Shown piece after piece: positions 1-7,862 of a stretch of DNA of 64,000 bases; within the stretch, counting starts at the first letter, position 1, and each line of letters opens with the position of its first letter. The stretch covers positions 124,001 through 188,000 of the forward strand of contig JAPPNK010000004.1 in the NCBI GenBank assembly GCA_028818695.1, read 5' to 3'. The position numbers and the translations under genes were made by a program. The notes beneath the pieces are model-generated. The model was given only the letters and a program-made list of their open reading frames with translations, did no database searches and was not told the origin of the DNA. The stretch comes from Candidatus Poribacteria bacterium (lineage in GTDB: Bacteria; Poribacteria; WGA-4E; GCA-2687025).

Positions 1-45
1 TCAAAATCGTCGCCTATAGAGACTGCCGCCTGTAGGCGCATCGAA
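1..45. repeat. 3' end of an interspersed intergenic repeat
   Basis: The first bases (GTCGCCTATAG followed by ACTGCCG) match the distal end of the repeat copies near 60014-60033 and, less well, 42198-42219. The window therefore opens inside the tail of a repeat copy lying just upstream of the HEPN-UDG gene. The match was made by eye and is short. Confidence 0.4.
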
Positions 46-103
46 CGGACGGTGCATCTGTGTTAGAATGGGCGAAGGCGCCTCGACGGTCTTGGAGAGA
101 GCC

Positions 104-1231
104 ATGCCGCAAACGCCCAACATCGCCGTTCTGCATGACGCCCTTGCTGTGTACCGAAACGAAATGCGCGTCTTTATCCCAAAAGCGCTCAAGCGGGTCA
201 AGGGGCGCGGCAACCTGCAAACGCTCGTCAGCGATGCGATGCATCGAGACCGCGTGAGCCAATTCAACCGAGAGCTGCTTCAAAACGGCGGAAATGTCGG
301 CGCCGCGCTTGACATCGGCGATTTTCCCGACATTATTCGAACCTACTGGCGCGATGCGTTTGAGAACGACTTCGGCTCCGACCGCATGTTCCAAAGCTTG
401 ACCTATCTCATCCGCTCGGCGCGAAACGCCGCCGCCCACCCAGGCGACAGCGATATGGACAAAGAGCGGTCGCGGTCGCATTTAACATTGATCGCGCAAG
501 CCTTGGGCATGATCGGCGTGGAGAACGCTCGGCGCGAAGTGGAGTCGATCCGAAACCGCTCCTTTCCGCTGCGCGACTCTCCGTACACTCTCGGCGCCGA
601 GATTCCGTTCGCGGGCATGGACCTGTCCGATCTGGCTGAAGAGGCAAGCGGCTGCCGGCGCTGCCGGCTTCATTTTGACCGAAAGCATGTCGTTTTTGGC
701 GAAGGTCCCCCCGACGCCGACCTCATGCTGATCGGGCTGGCGCCTGAAGAAGCGGAGGACCGAAAAGGCAAGCCGTATCAGATGCCGGAGCCGAAAACGC
801 GCTTGGAGAGCCTGATCGCAGCGGCGGACCTGCGCCGAGAGGATGTGTATGTCGCTTATCTGTTGAAATGCCGCTTGTCGGCAGACGGGCGCGCGTTTTG
901 GCGGGAGACGGAGCGGTGCCGTCCGTATCTGCTTCGGCAGATTGAGCGCATTCAGCCGCGGGTGATTGTCGCGCTGGGCGAGGAGGCTGCGTCGGCGCTG
1001 ATAGAGGCGGAGTTTGCTCTCGGCGCTTTTTCGGATGTCGACGGCATCCGCGTCATGCCGACGCATCCGCTGGAAGGTCCGCCGTCCAGCGCGTTTCAAC
1101 GGCGCGTCACAGCGGCAGACGGGAGCCAGCTCATGATGGATCTGGACGCGCCAATCAACGCCCGAGCGCGCATGGACAGAGAGGGAAAAACGCATATGGC
1201 GCTTGTCAAAACGGAACTGGAACGCGCCTGA
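104..1231 (+). CDS. HEPN domain fused to family-4 uracil-DNA glycosylase-like domain
   Basis: The N-terminal half (about residues 15-125) looks like a HEPN domain of the Swt1 type and carries the R-x4-H signature (Arg107, Asn108, His112), the RNase motif of this superfamily. The C-terminal half (about 175-340) follows the family-4 UDG layout. Four iron-sulfur cysteines are present (C184, C187, C256, C272), with GLAP..ED at 211-219 and a terminal THP at 320-322. Compared with the usual GEAPG motif and the Asn before the third Cys, this protein has Leu and Tyr, so glycosylase activity is uncertain. I chose ATG 104 because GGAGAG sits just upstream. An in-frame ATG at 68 would add 12 residues. 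The stop abuts the priA start. The domain calls come from motifs; the nucleic-acid damage or defence role is inference. Confidence 0.7.
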   Translation: MPQTPNIAVLHDALAVYRNEMRVFIPKALKRVKGRGNLQTLVSDAMHRDRVSQFNRELLQNGGNVGAALDIGDFPDIIRTYWRDAFENDFGSDRMFQSLTYLIRSARNAAAHPGDSDMDKERSRSHLTLIAQALGMIGVENARREVESIRNRSFPLRDSPYTLGAEIPFAGMDLSDLAEEASGCRRCRLHFDRKHVVFGEGPPDADLMLIGLAPEEAEDRKGKPYQMPEPKTRLESLIAAADLRREDVYVAYLLKCRLSADGRAFWRETERCRPYLLRQIERIQPRVIVALGEEAASALIEAEFALGAFSDVDGIRVMPTHPLEGPPSSAFQRRVTAADGSQLMMDLDAPINARARMDREGKTHMALVKTELERA

Positions 1232-3457
1232 ATGTCGGAACTTTACGCCGCTGTCGCGTTTCCGACGCCTGTGGACAAGCTGTTTTCCTACCGCGTTCCG
1301 GAGGAGCTGGTCGGCGCGGTTCAGCCTGGATGCCGCGTGACCGCTTCGCTGCGCGGCAGGCGTTTGGAGGGGGTCGCGGCGGAATTGCGGACGGAGGCGG
1401 GCGTGGAGGCTCCGCGCGTGCTGCCGTTGTTGAGCTGTCTGGACGAGTCGCCCTTTTTCTCGCGGGAGATGCTGGAACTGTGCCGCTGGGTCGGCGACTA
1501 CTATCTCTGTTCATGGGGGGAGGCGCTTGCCGCGGCGTCCCCGTCGAGCGCGCGGCGCAAACCGAGGCGCCCCCTCGGCATACGGCTCGCCGTTTCATCT
1601 GAACAGGCGCTGGAGCAGGCGGAACTCAAACAAAAAAAAGCGCCGAAGCAAGCCGCGCTGCTGGAGTACCTATGCAGGCAGTTTGAGCCGATTCCCGCCG
1701 CGTCTGCGGTTCAGGCGGCGAATGCGTCCTATGCGACGGCGCGCGCTCTGCAGGCGCAGGGGCTGGCAATTGTGGAGCCTTTGCCGGAAGAAAGCGCCCT
1801 TCCGCCAGAGCAGAGCGCGTCGTTTGAATTGAGCGACTCCCCGCTTCAGCTGAACCCGGAGCAGGCTGCCGCGTATAAAGCGCTGCGCGCCGCTGTCCTG
1901 TCGGAGACGGCGTCCCGCTTCCTGCTCTACGGGGTAACGGGCAGCGGCAAAACGGAGGTGTATATGCAGGCGATGCAGGAGGCGGTCGCGCGGGGGCGTT
2001 CCGCTCTCGTCCTTGTGCCGGAGATCGCCCTGACGCCGCAAACCTCGCGCCGTTTGAGAGCGCGTTTCGGCGACCGAGTCGCCGTTCTGCATAGCGGACT
2101 GTCCGGCGCGAAGCGGCGCGCCGAATGGATGCGCATACGGCGCGGAGAGGCGGACATCGTCGTCGGTCCGCGCTCGGCGGTGTTTGCGCCGCTTTCAAAT
2201 CTCGGCATACTCATCATCGACGAGGAGCATGCGGAAAGCTACAAGCAGCAGGAGCCGGCGCCGCGTTACCATGCCCGCGAAACGGCGCGGCGGCGGGCTG
2301 AGCAGGCGAACGCCTGTTTGATCTTAGGCTCCGCGACGCCGTCGCTGGAAAGCATGCGCCGCGCGATAGAGGGAGATGACCAGATGCTGCGCCTCAAAAA
2401 GCGCGTTCTGGACATACCGCTTCCGCCCGTGCGCGTCATTGATATGCGCGAGGAACTGAAAGCCGGCAACCGAACGCCGTTTTCAAGAGAGCTGCGGTCG
2501 GCGATCGAGAAACGGCTGAAACGGCGCGAGCAGACGCTGCTGCTGCTGAACCGCCGCGGGCATTCCACCTACGTGTTCTGCCGAGACTGCGGACAGCCCG
2601 AAATCTGCAAAAACTGCCACATCACCCTGACCTACCATGACTGGCGCCGGCTGCTGATGTGCCATCACTGCAGCCATACGCGCAGGATGCCTGAACGGTG
2701 CGGCAGATGCGGCAGCGCGCGAATCCGCCAACTCGGCCTCGGAACGCAGCAGATTGAGCAGATGACGCAGGAGGCGTTTCCGACGGCGCGCGTTCAACGG
2801 ATGGACGCCGACTCCACTTCAGGGCGCGATTCGCATGCGCGCATCTTGTCCGCGTTTCGTTCAGGGGAGATCGACATACTGGTCGGAACGCAGATGATTG
2901 CGAAGGGGCTGGACTTTCCGCGCGTGACGCTGGTCGGGGTTATTCTGGCGGAGACGGCGCTGCATCTGCCCGATTTTCGCGCGAGCGAGCGTACGTTCAA
3001 TCTGTTGACGCAGGCGGCGGGCAGATCAGGGCGCGGCGAGCTGGGAGGGGAGGCGATCTTTCAATCCTATCAGCCGGGGCATTGCAGCATCGAAGCGGCA
3101 AGCCGCCACGATTACGAAGCGTTTCAGCGGGAGGAAATGGAGGCGCGGAGCGAATACAGGTTTCCGCCGTTCACGCATGCGCTGCGTTTCTTGATTATGG
3201 ATGAGATCGAAGAGAAGACAAAGGAGACCGCTTACAAGCTCGGCGACGCGCTGAAGGCGCATGCGGAGGAGACGGGCGTTGTCGTCAAGGGGCCGGCGCC
3301 GGCGCGTTTTTCGAAGCTGCGCAATCAGTTTCGCTGGCATCTTTTTTTATGCCATGAAGACGCGCGCGCTCTTCGGCAAGCGGCGCGCGCGGCGCTTCAA
3401 ACGGCGAAAGGACCCGCGTCGATTGTGGTCGACATGGACCCAATCAGCGCGCTGTGA
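1232..3457 (+). CDS. priA: Primosomal protein N' (replication restart helicase PriA)
   Basis: This 741-residue protein has PriA architecture. An N-terminal 3'-DNA-binding domain (1-105) precedes a superfamily 2 helicase core with Walker A GVTGSGKT (234-241) and Walker B DEEH (330-333). A zinc region at about 450-495 contains four CxxC-type cysteine pairs, and a helicase C-terminal part follows. PriA recognises stalled forks and D-loops and reloads the replicative helicase. The start codon directly follows the upstream stop, so the gene is probably co-transcribed with the HEPN-UDG gene. Length and motifs are normal for the family. Confidence 0.95.
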   Translation: MSELYAAVAFPTPVDKLFSYRVPEELVGAVQPGCRVTASLRGRRLEGVAAELRTEAGVEAPRVLPLLSCLDESPFFSREMLELCRWVGDYYLCSWGEALAAASPSSARRKPRRPLGIRLAVSSEQALEQAELKQKKAPKQAALLEYLCRQFEPIPAASAVQAANASYATARALQAQGLAIVEPLPEESALPPEQSASFELSDSPLQLNPEQAAAYKALRAAVLSETASRFLLYGVTGSGKTEVYMQAMQEAVARGRSALVLVPEIALTPQTSRRLRARFGDRVAVLHSGLSGAKRRAEWMRIRRGEADIVVGPRSAVFAPLSNLGILIIDEEHAESYKQQEPAPRYHARETARRRAEQANACLILGSATPSLESMRRAIEGDDQMLRLKKRVLDIPLPPVRVIDMREELKAGNRTPFSRELRSAIEKRLKRREQTLLLLNRRGHSTYVFCRDCGQPEICKNCHITLTYHDWRRLLMCHHCSHTRRMPERCGRCGSARIRQLGLGTQQIEQMTQEAFPTARVQRMDADSTSGRDSHARILSAFRSGEIDILVGTQMIAKGLDFPRVTLVGVILAETALHLPDFRASERTFNLLTQAAGRSGRGELGGEAIFQSYQPGHCSIEAASRHDYEAFQREEMEARSEYRFPPFTHALRFLIMDEIEEKTKETAYKLGDALKAHAEETGVVVKGPAPARFSKLRNQFRWHLFLCHEDARALRQAARAALQTAKGPASIVVDMDPISAL

Positions 3458-3482
3458 AACGGGCGTTTCGAGAGAAAGTTGA

Positions 3483-4337
3483 ATGAAGGCAGCCGAAAAG
3501 ACGAGACGGTTTAAAGCGGCGGCGCTCGACTTAGACGGCACGCTGCTGACGACCGAGAAGCGGCTCTCCGAGCGTACCCTGCGCGTCTTGAACCGCCTGA
3601 CCGACCGCGGCGTACAGCTGCTCATTGCGACGGGGCGCAACCTGACAGCGGCGCGCCGCGCGATGTCCGCCTTCAAAGGACCCTATGCGCTCATTGCGCA
3701 CAACGGGGCCACCGCCGCCGACGGACAGACGGGCAGAATTCTGTTCATGAAGCCGCTGCCGACCGGCGCGTTGGAGACGCTGCGGGACGCTTTCGCCGCC
3801 TGGGACTGCGACCCGTTCGCATACGGGGTTTCAAACGGAACTGCGGAGCTGCGCTGGCGCGGCGTTTCTCCAAACGATGTATTCTCGCGCTATTTGAGCG
3901 CGAACGCGGAGGAGGCGCGCGCGGACAAGGAGCCGTTGTCGGAGCGGGCGGGCTGGATTCCGCTTCAAGCGGTCGCCATTGAGCCGAGAGAAAAGGTGGA
4001 GGCGGCGCTCGCGTCTGGGTTTCGCCTTCCCGGCGCGCGGCTGATGACCTCCGGCGGACTCTACGACGGCTCCCACTGGTTTTTAGAAGCGCTCCATGCG
4101 GACGCCTCCAAAGCGCTCGCGGCGCAGACATATGCGGCGTCCAACGGCTTCACGCTAAAAGAGGCGGCGGCGGTCGGCGACAACCTGAACGACATAGAGC
4201 TCCTGCGCGCATGCGGATGCGGCGTCGCCATGGGAAACGCCCCAGAAAAAGTGCGCCGCGCCGCCGACTTTGTCGCGGGCGGAAACGACGAGGACGGAGC
4301 CGCCCTAGCCCTAGAGCGGCTCTTCAATTTAACCTAA
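3483..4337 (+). CDS. Cof-type HAD-IIB family phosphatase
   Basis: The 284-residue product shows the haloacid dehalogenase motif I DLDGT (residues 16-20, with both Asp). Motif II is in LIATGRN, and the late VGDNLNDIELL motif supplies the Mg-binding Asp pair. The cap between motifs II and III is of the type IIB (Cof/YbhA-like) class. These enzymes dephosphorylate small sugar phosphates, flavin or pyridoxal phosphates; the substrate cannot be told from sequence. The gene follows priA by 25 bp on the same strand and is probably in the same transcript. Confidence 0.88.
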   Translation: MKAAEKTRRFKAAALDLDGTLLTTEKRLSERTLRVLNRLTDRGVQLLIATGRNLTAARRAMSAFKGPYALIAHNGATAADGQTGRILFMKPLPTGALETLRDAFAAWDCDPFAYGVSNGTAELRWRGVSPNDVFSRYLSANAEEARADKEPLSERAGWIPLQAVAIEPREKVEAALASGFRLPGARLMTSGGLYDGSHWFLEALHADASKALAAQTYAASNGFTLKEAAAVGDNLNDIELLRACGCGVAMGNAPEKVRRAADFVAGGNDEDGAALALERLFNLT

Positions 4338-4459
4338 ACGCGGACAGCGCATGCGGCTGGCGTCCGTTATGCCAGAGATGCGGCAGCGCGCCAAGGACGC
4401 GCAGCAGAGCCAACGCTATGCGCAACTGAACGACCCGACAGCGTTTCATGGCTCTTTTT

Positions 4460-5215
4460 CTATCTTGATCGCTCTACGACAGCGTTCAACCGTTCCAGCG
4501 CCTTATCTGTTTTCTCATTTAAAAAAGCGTAGGCGCCAGAGTATGCCGTCTTGAGAGGCTCTAAACGCGGGATGATCACTTGCTCTGCGTATTCACTCAA
4601 TTCGTCAGGGTGCGCCTCCACAATGCGCGCTAGCGGGATGGCTGGACGAATGTTCTTTCCTTTAAGATATGAGACCAGCAGCGGGACAGAGGCGACGCCA
4701 AAACTCACCGCCGCATTTTCGATACCAAGCCCCCCAATCTTTCCAGTGCAAGCATATTTGACAATGATCGGAGCGGCGCGCGGATCCCCCAGCGCAACGA
4801 GCCGCTCAATCAGATCAATCGCCGCGTCCAGCTCAGCCTCTCCGCACATCGGCTCCCAATCATAAACCTCCTCCAGTTTTTCAATGAGGGGGGTCGCCTC
4901 CGCCTTATAATTGTTCGCGTAGAGCGCGTCCACCATGGCGTTCAACCGCTCAACTGGATCAAGGGGAAGATCGGCGTCAAGACGCTTGTTCGGCGGCGTA
5001 TCTTGAGAGGAAGATTCGCTCGGCGTCTCGGCTTCGGCATGCCGGCCGCTGTCTTCAACAAGCTTGATCTGCTCCGGGGGCGGTTCAACAACAGGCGTCT
5101 GGGGCACTTCGTCGGGCGGCTTCGCCGTTTCATGCGCCTTGCGGGAGTCATGCCAGAGATATACAAAGACAGCGAGAATGCACGCCCCGGCGACCGCCCA
5201 TCTGCGGGTTGTCAT
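4460..5215 (-). CDS. Membrane-anchored hypothetical protein, paralog of the frameshifted upstream gene
   Basis: The predicted protein starts MTTRRW, then has one membrane segment (about residues 5-20), a Pro/Glu-rich linker (PPDEVPQTP..PPPEQ) and a soluble C-terminal domain containing ALGDPRAAPIIVKYA and HEAT-like helices. The C-terminal domain aligns with the downstream half of the frameshifted gene at 5218-5969 (LGDPRAAPIIVKY against LNDPRSAKLLVWY). I chose ATG 5215 because both paralogs then begin MTTR. GTG 5221 in frame would overlap the upstream stop. The gene lies downstream of the sigma-fusion gene on the same strand. Function is unknown; the protein is probably anchored in the inner membrane facing the periplasm. 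Confidence 0.6.
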   Translation of the reverse strand: MTTRRWAVAGACILAVFVYLWHDSRKAHETAKPPDEVPQTPVVEPPPEQIKLVEDSGRHAEAETPSESSSQDTPPNKRLDADLPLDPVERLNAMVDALYANNYKAEATPLIEKLEEVYDWEPMCGEAELDAAIDLIERLVALGDPRAAPIIVKYACTGKIGGLGIENAAVSFGVASVPLLVSYLKGKNIRPAIPLARIVEAHPDELSEYAEQVIIPRLEPLKTAYSGAYAFLNEKTDKALERLNAVVERSR

Positions 5216-5217
5216 GA

Positions 5218-5969
5218 TCACAGCAGCCCAATCTCCTTGGTTTTCTGGATCCAGCGCTTGTGCTTTTCAAACAGCGGCTCAAGGATATAGGTCACGATGT
5301 CGGGGTCCAGATTGGGGTGGCGGTTGACGATCCTTTTCAAATCTACAGCTACATGTTTCTTCTTTAATTCGTCATCCGCATAATCCAATAAGAACGGGAT
5401 GCTTGGCGCGCCCAAGTCAGTGAGAGCATTTCCCCACGAGACGCTAACTGCGCCAAACTCGTAGATATACCACACAAGCAGCTTGGCTGATCGCGGATCG
5501 TTCAACGGGATCAGTTGATCAAACAGGTCAAATACCAGATCATGCCCCTTCTCGTCATGAATGAATTCGCCGCCTCGGTAACTCCTGTCTTTGGGTTCAA
5601 AAACTTATCGGGCGGAGGCATCAACTGCGCGATAATCGCGTCGGCGTCCGGGTGAAAGGTACCGTAGAGATGCAGGTTGTTGCGGATATGCTCCACCTTC
5701 TCCCAGGCAGTCGCGTCAGAGTCCAACGGCGCATCTGGCGCGTCGGCGTTTTCTTTGGGATCAACCGACGGTTTGACCTCTTCCAAAGGCGCGGGCACAG
5801 ACGCTTGCGGCTCCGCCGGCTTAGGGGCGGGGGGCTGCGCCTTCGGCGTTTGAACGATCTCAGGCACCGGCTCCTGTTTGCCTCCGGATTTGAGCGCCGC
5901 ATATCCAAGCGCCAACAAAACGCAGACCCCTGCCGCTAACATGATTTTTGCGAGCGCGCGGGTCGTCAT
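5218..5969 (-). pseudogene. Frameshifted paralog of the 4460-5215 membrane-anchored protein
   Basis: Two open frames together make one protein of the same plan. Frame A (5969 down to about 5600) encodes MTTRALAK, a membrane segment, a Pro-rich linker and the first part of the soluble domain. Frame B (about 5604 down to 5218) encodes the rest, ending ..EPLFEKHKRWIQ. The break falls at a run of five A on the + strand (5599-5603, five T in the coding strand). Adding one T restores an uninterrupted reading frame whose product aligns along its length with the neighbour. A recent mutation or a homopolymer sequencing error are both possible. The sequence around the run is not a canonical -1 slippery heptamer. 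Confidence 0.6.
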
Positions 5970-6144
5970 TTCTAAGGCATCCAATCCGCATGGACATGGC
6001 TGGCGTTGCCGTATATTTTGTGTAGCCGCCGCGCCCTAAGAGCACTTCTTCAATTTAACATAAACGCGGGCGGCGGTCTAACGATATTGCCGCGATTCCG
6101 CGTCTTGCTTGCCGAGCTTCGCCGCAGCGGCATTCTTCGACGCG

Positions 6145-7611
6145 CTATTCGGGGCGCCAGCTCCCTCGCATAATATTGACTATTCCCGCTGAAAAGCCTG
6201 AGAGGTCCGGCGGCGGGCCGGCGACCCATCTCTTCACCCGCCCGTTTGCAAGCTTTGCTTGGCGCATGAGAGAGCCGTCGCTGCGCCGCCTGTAGTATTC
6301 AAGACGCGTTCCGTCCTCCAGCGTTGTCCCAATCATCGACGAGATGCGGCCGGAGCCGTCTCTCGCGATTGTGGTCGCACTGCGGCTTTCAATCGCTCGG
6401 TCTTCTTTTTTCAACGCGGCGAAGGCGGGCAGCTCTTCCTGGGCAACGTAGCGCGTTTCCTTGCCGTCTTCAGACGTCCACTGTTCGAAACCGTCCTTTG
6501 GCGTCAATGAAACAATGCCGCGCGTCTCCATACCGAGCAGCTCGTTCTGTATTGTCTCCCGCCGCTTGCGGTCCTCCTCGGATCGGTATTCCACCCTTTG
6601 ATGTTCATTGTATACATAGACGCCGACGCGCGCCACATCGGTTGTTGAATCCCAGAACGAATAATCGGTTTTGGTCATTTGCTCTTCCTCTCCATTGCGT
6701 ATGTTTGCGCCTTCCATGTCTTGCGCGTCAAGTCGGTCTGCGGCAGTCGCCTGCGTGTCAAGTCGGTTTGCGGCAGCCGCCTGTGTGTCATGTCGGTCTG
6801 CGGCAGTCGCCTGCGTCTGCGTTTCTCGCTTCTTCGGCGCGTCGGACGCCTCGGTCTGCCTCAAGCGCGGGGACTGCCCCGTCTCGTCCAGGGGTATGGA
6901 CATGCCGCCGCCGTCTCCCGCCCGCTCTGCCGTTGACCCGTCGATGGATTCATTGGCGCCGCTTTGGATCTGCTTCGCCGTCCAGACGCCCGAAACCAGC
7001 GCGATGAGCGCCGCCGCCGCAGCGACAAGCGCCACCTTGGTCGATTTCGTCATGATAAGTACTCCTCCGTGCGCGTTTTGTTTCATGCTGGAGAGCGTCC
7101 ATGCGAGCGCGATCTTCATAGCGGTCAGCAGCTTTTTGAGCCGCTGCCGCGCTTTGAAGAGTCGAAACCCAACCGCCGAATAGGAGAGACCGTGCCGCTT
7201 TTGCAGCTCCTCGTAGGTCGCCTCTTCCATATACCGCGCCAGCAGCAGCTCTCGGTCGACAGGCTTGAGCATGCCGAGCGCTTGATGGACGCGCTCATTC
7301 CGCTCCGCCCGTTCCAGATCGTCATGCGGGCTTCGCTCGTCCGCCGGTATGGCGTCCACATCCGCAATCGGCAGCTCGCGCTTTTGTCGGTTCCATTCAA
7401 GAGCCGTGTTGCGCGCGACGCCGGCGATCCACTGCTTCAGCTTGGCGGGGTCGCGCAGCTGCGCCCTGTTGGAATATACCCGTAAGACGGTCTCTTGGAC
7501 GAAATCGTCCAGCTCGCTGCGGTCGCGCAGCAGCCGCCTTCCGATAGCGCGTATATGCCCGATCTGGCGCAGGACAGCCGCATCGAATGAGTTCATCTGC
7601 CGCTCTTTCAT
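6145..7611 (-). CDS. ECF-type sigma-70 factor fused to a membrane-anchored C-terminal domain
   Basis: Residues 1-165 form an extracytoplasmic-function sigma factor. Region 2 contains LDDFVQETVLRVYSN (about 34-48) and region 4 contains YEELQKRHGLSYSAVGFRL (133-151, helix-turn-helix). A transmembrane helix follows at about 192-212, then a low-complexity linker with three 10-residue repeats, and a soluble domain of about 170 residues with no family I recognise. The start at 7611 has GGGAG about 8 nt upstream. Met187 (ATG at 7053) has its own strong GGAGG ribosome-binding site, so the membrane part may also be made separately. This looks like two adjacent genes joined by loss of a stop. Two related membrane-anchored genes lie downstream on the same strand. 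Confidence 0.75.
   Translation of the reverse strand: MKERQMNSFDAAVLRQIGHIRAIGRRLLRDRSELDDFVQETVLRVYSNRAQLRDPAKLKQWIAGVARNTALEWNRQKRELPIADVDAIPADERSPHDDLERAERNERVHQALGMLKPVDRELLLARYMEEATYEELQKRHGLSYSAVGFRLFKARQRLKKLLTAMKIALAWTLSSMKQNAHGGVLIMTKSTKVALVAAAAALIALVSGVWTAKQIQSGANESIDGSTAERAGDGGGMSIPLDETGQSPRLRQTEASDAPKKRETQTQATAADRHDTQAAAANRLDTQATAADRLDAQDMEGANIRNGEEEQMTKTDYSFWDSTTDVARVGVYVYNEHQRVEYRSEEDRKRRETIQNELLGMETRGIVSLTPKDGFEQWTSEDGKETRYVAQEELPAFAALKKEDRAIESRSATTIARDGSGRISSMIGTTLEDGTRLEYYRRRSDGSLMRQAKLANGRVKRWVAGPPPDLSGFSAGIVNIMRGSWRPE
6721..6810 (-). repeat. Three 30-bp tandem repeats inside the sigma-fusion gene
   Basis: Three contiguous 30-bp units (6721-6750, 6751-6780, 6781-6810) share the core GTCGGT.TGCGGCAG.CGC and encode 10-residue units of the type ADRLDTQATA. 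The repeat lies in the linker between the membrane helix and the C-terminal domain and keeps the frame, so length changes would alter the linker without breaking the protein. Confidence 0.85.
7053..7070 (-). promoter_or_regulatory. Strong internal ribosome-binding site and start inside the sigma-fusion gene
   Basis: On the minus strand ACGGAGGAGTACTTATC directly precedes ATG 7053 (Met187 of the fusion). The spacing is normal, and the resulting protein would start MTKSTK followed by a membrane helix. That is the same N-terminal plan (MT, Lys/Arg, helix) as the genes at 4460-5215, 5218-5969 and 37035-37997. Such a site is expected at a real gene start and is unusual inside one. Confidence 0.55.
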
Positions 7612-7720
7612 TGCGCATCTCCCTTGTCGTTGAAGTATTGTGCGGTTGCGCTGCTCTGTATTAGCGCTTTTTCAAAAAATTTTAGCGCATTCTGTGGATT
7701 TCCGCTCCCCGTTCCCCGTT

Positions 7721-7765
7721 TTCACGGGGACATGCTTCACGGGGACATGCTTCATGAGGACATGC
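7721..7765. repeat. Three 15-bp tandem repeats
   Basis: The units TTCACGGGGACATGC (7721-7735), the same sequence (7736-7750) and TTCATGAGGACATGC (7751-7765) lie between the sigma-fusion gene and the GGGP synthase gene, about 100 bp before the latter. Related CGGGGACATG text occurs at about 36994-37004. No function is evident. It could be slippage-derived or a set of protein-binding sites. Confidence 0.7.
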
Positions 7766-7862
7766 TGATCTTGCGGCATTCCGCCTTTTGGGCAGCCTCT
7801 TCTTGAAGCGGGCGCGCAGATTAGGTACACTTACGGCGTCCAACCAACGCCTTGAGGAACCT

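Noticed and set aside
5590-5610. Programmed -1 frameshift
   Set aside because: The coding-strand run G-TTT-TTG does not fit a canonical X-XXY-YYZ slippery heptamer, and I saw no downstream stem-loop; a one-base deletion in a homopolymer is simpler.
6721-6810. Possible CRISPR-like repeats
   Set aside because: The three 30-bp units are contiguous without spacers and lie in frame inside a gene, so they are a coding tandem repeat.
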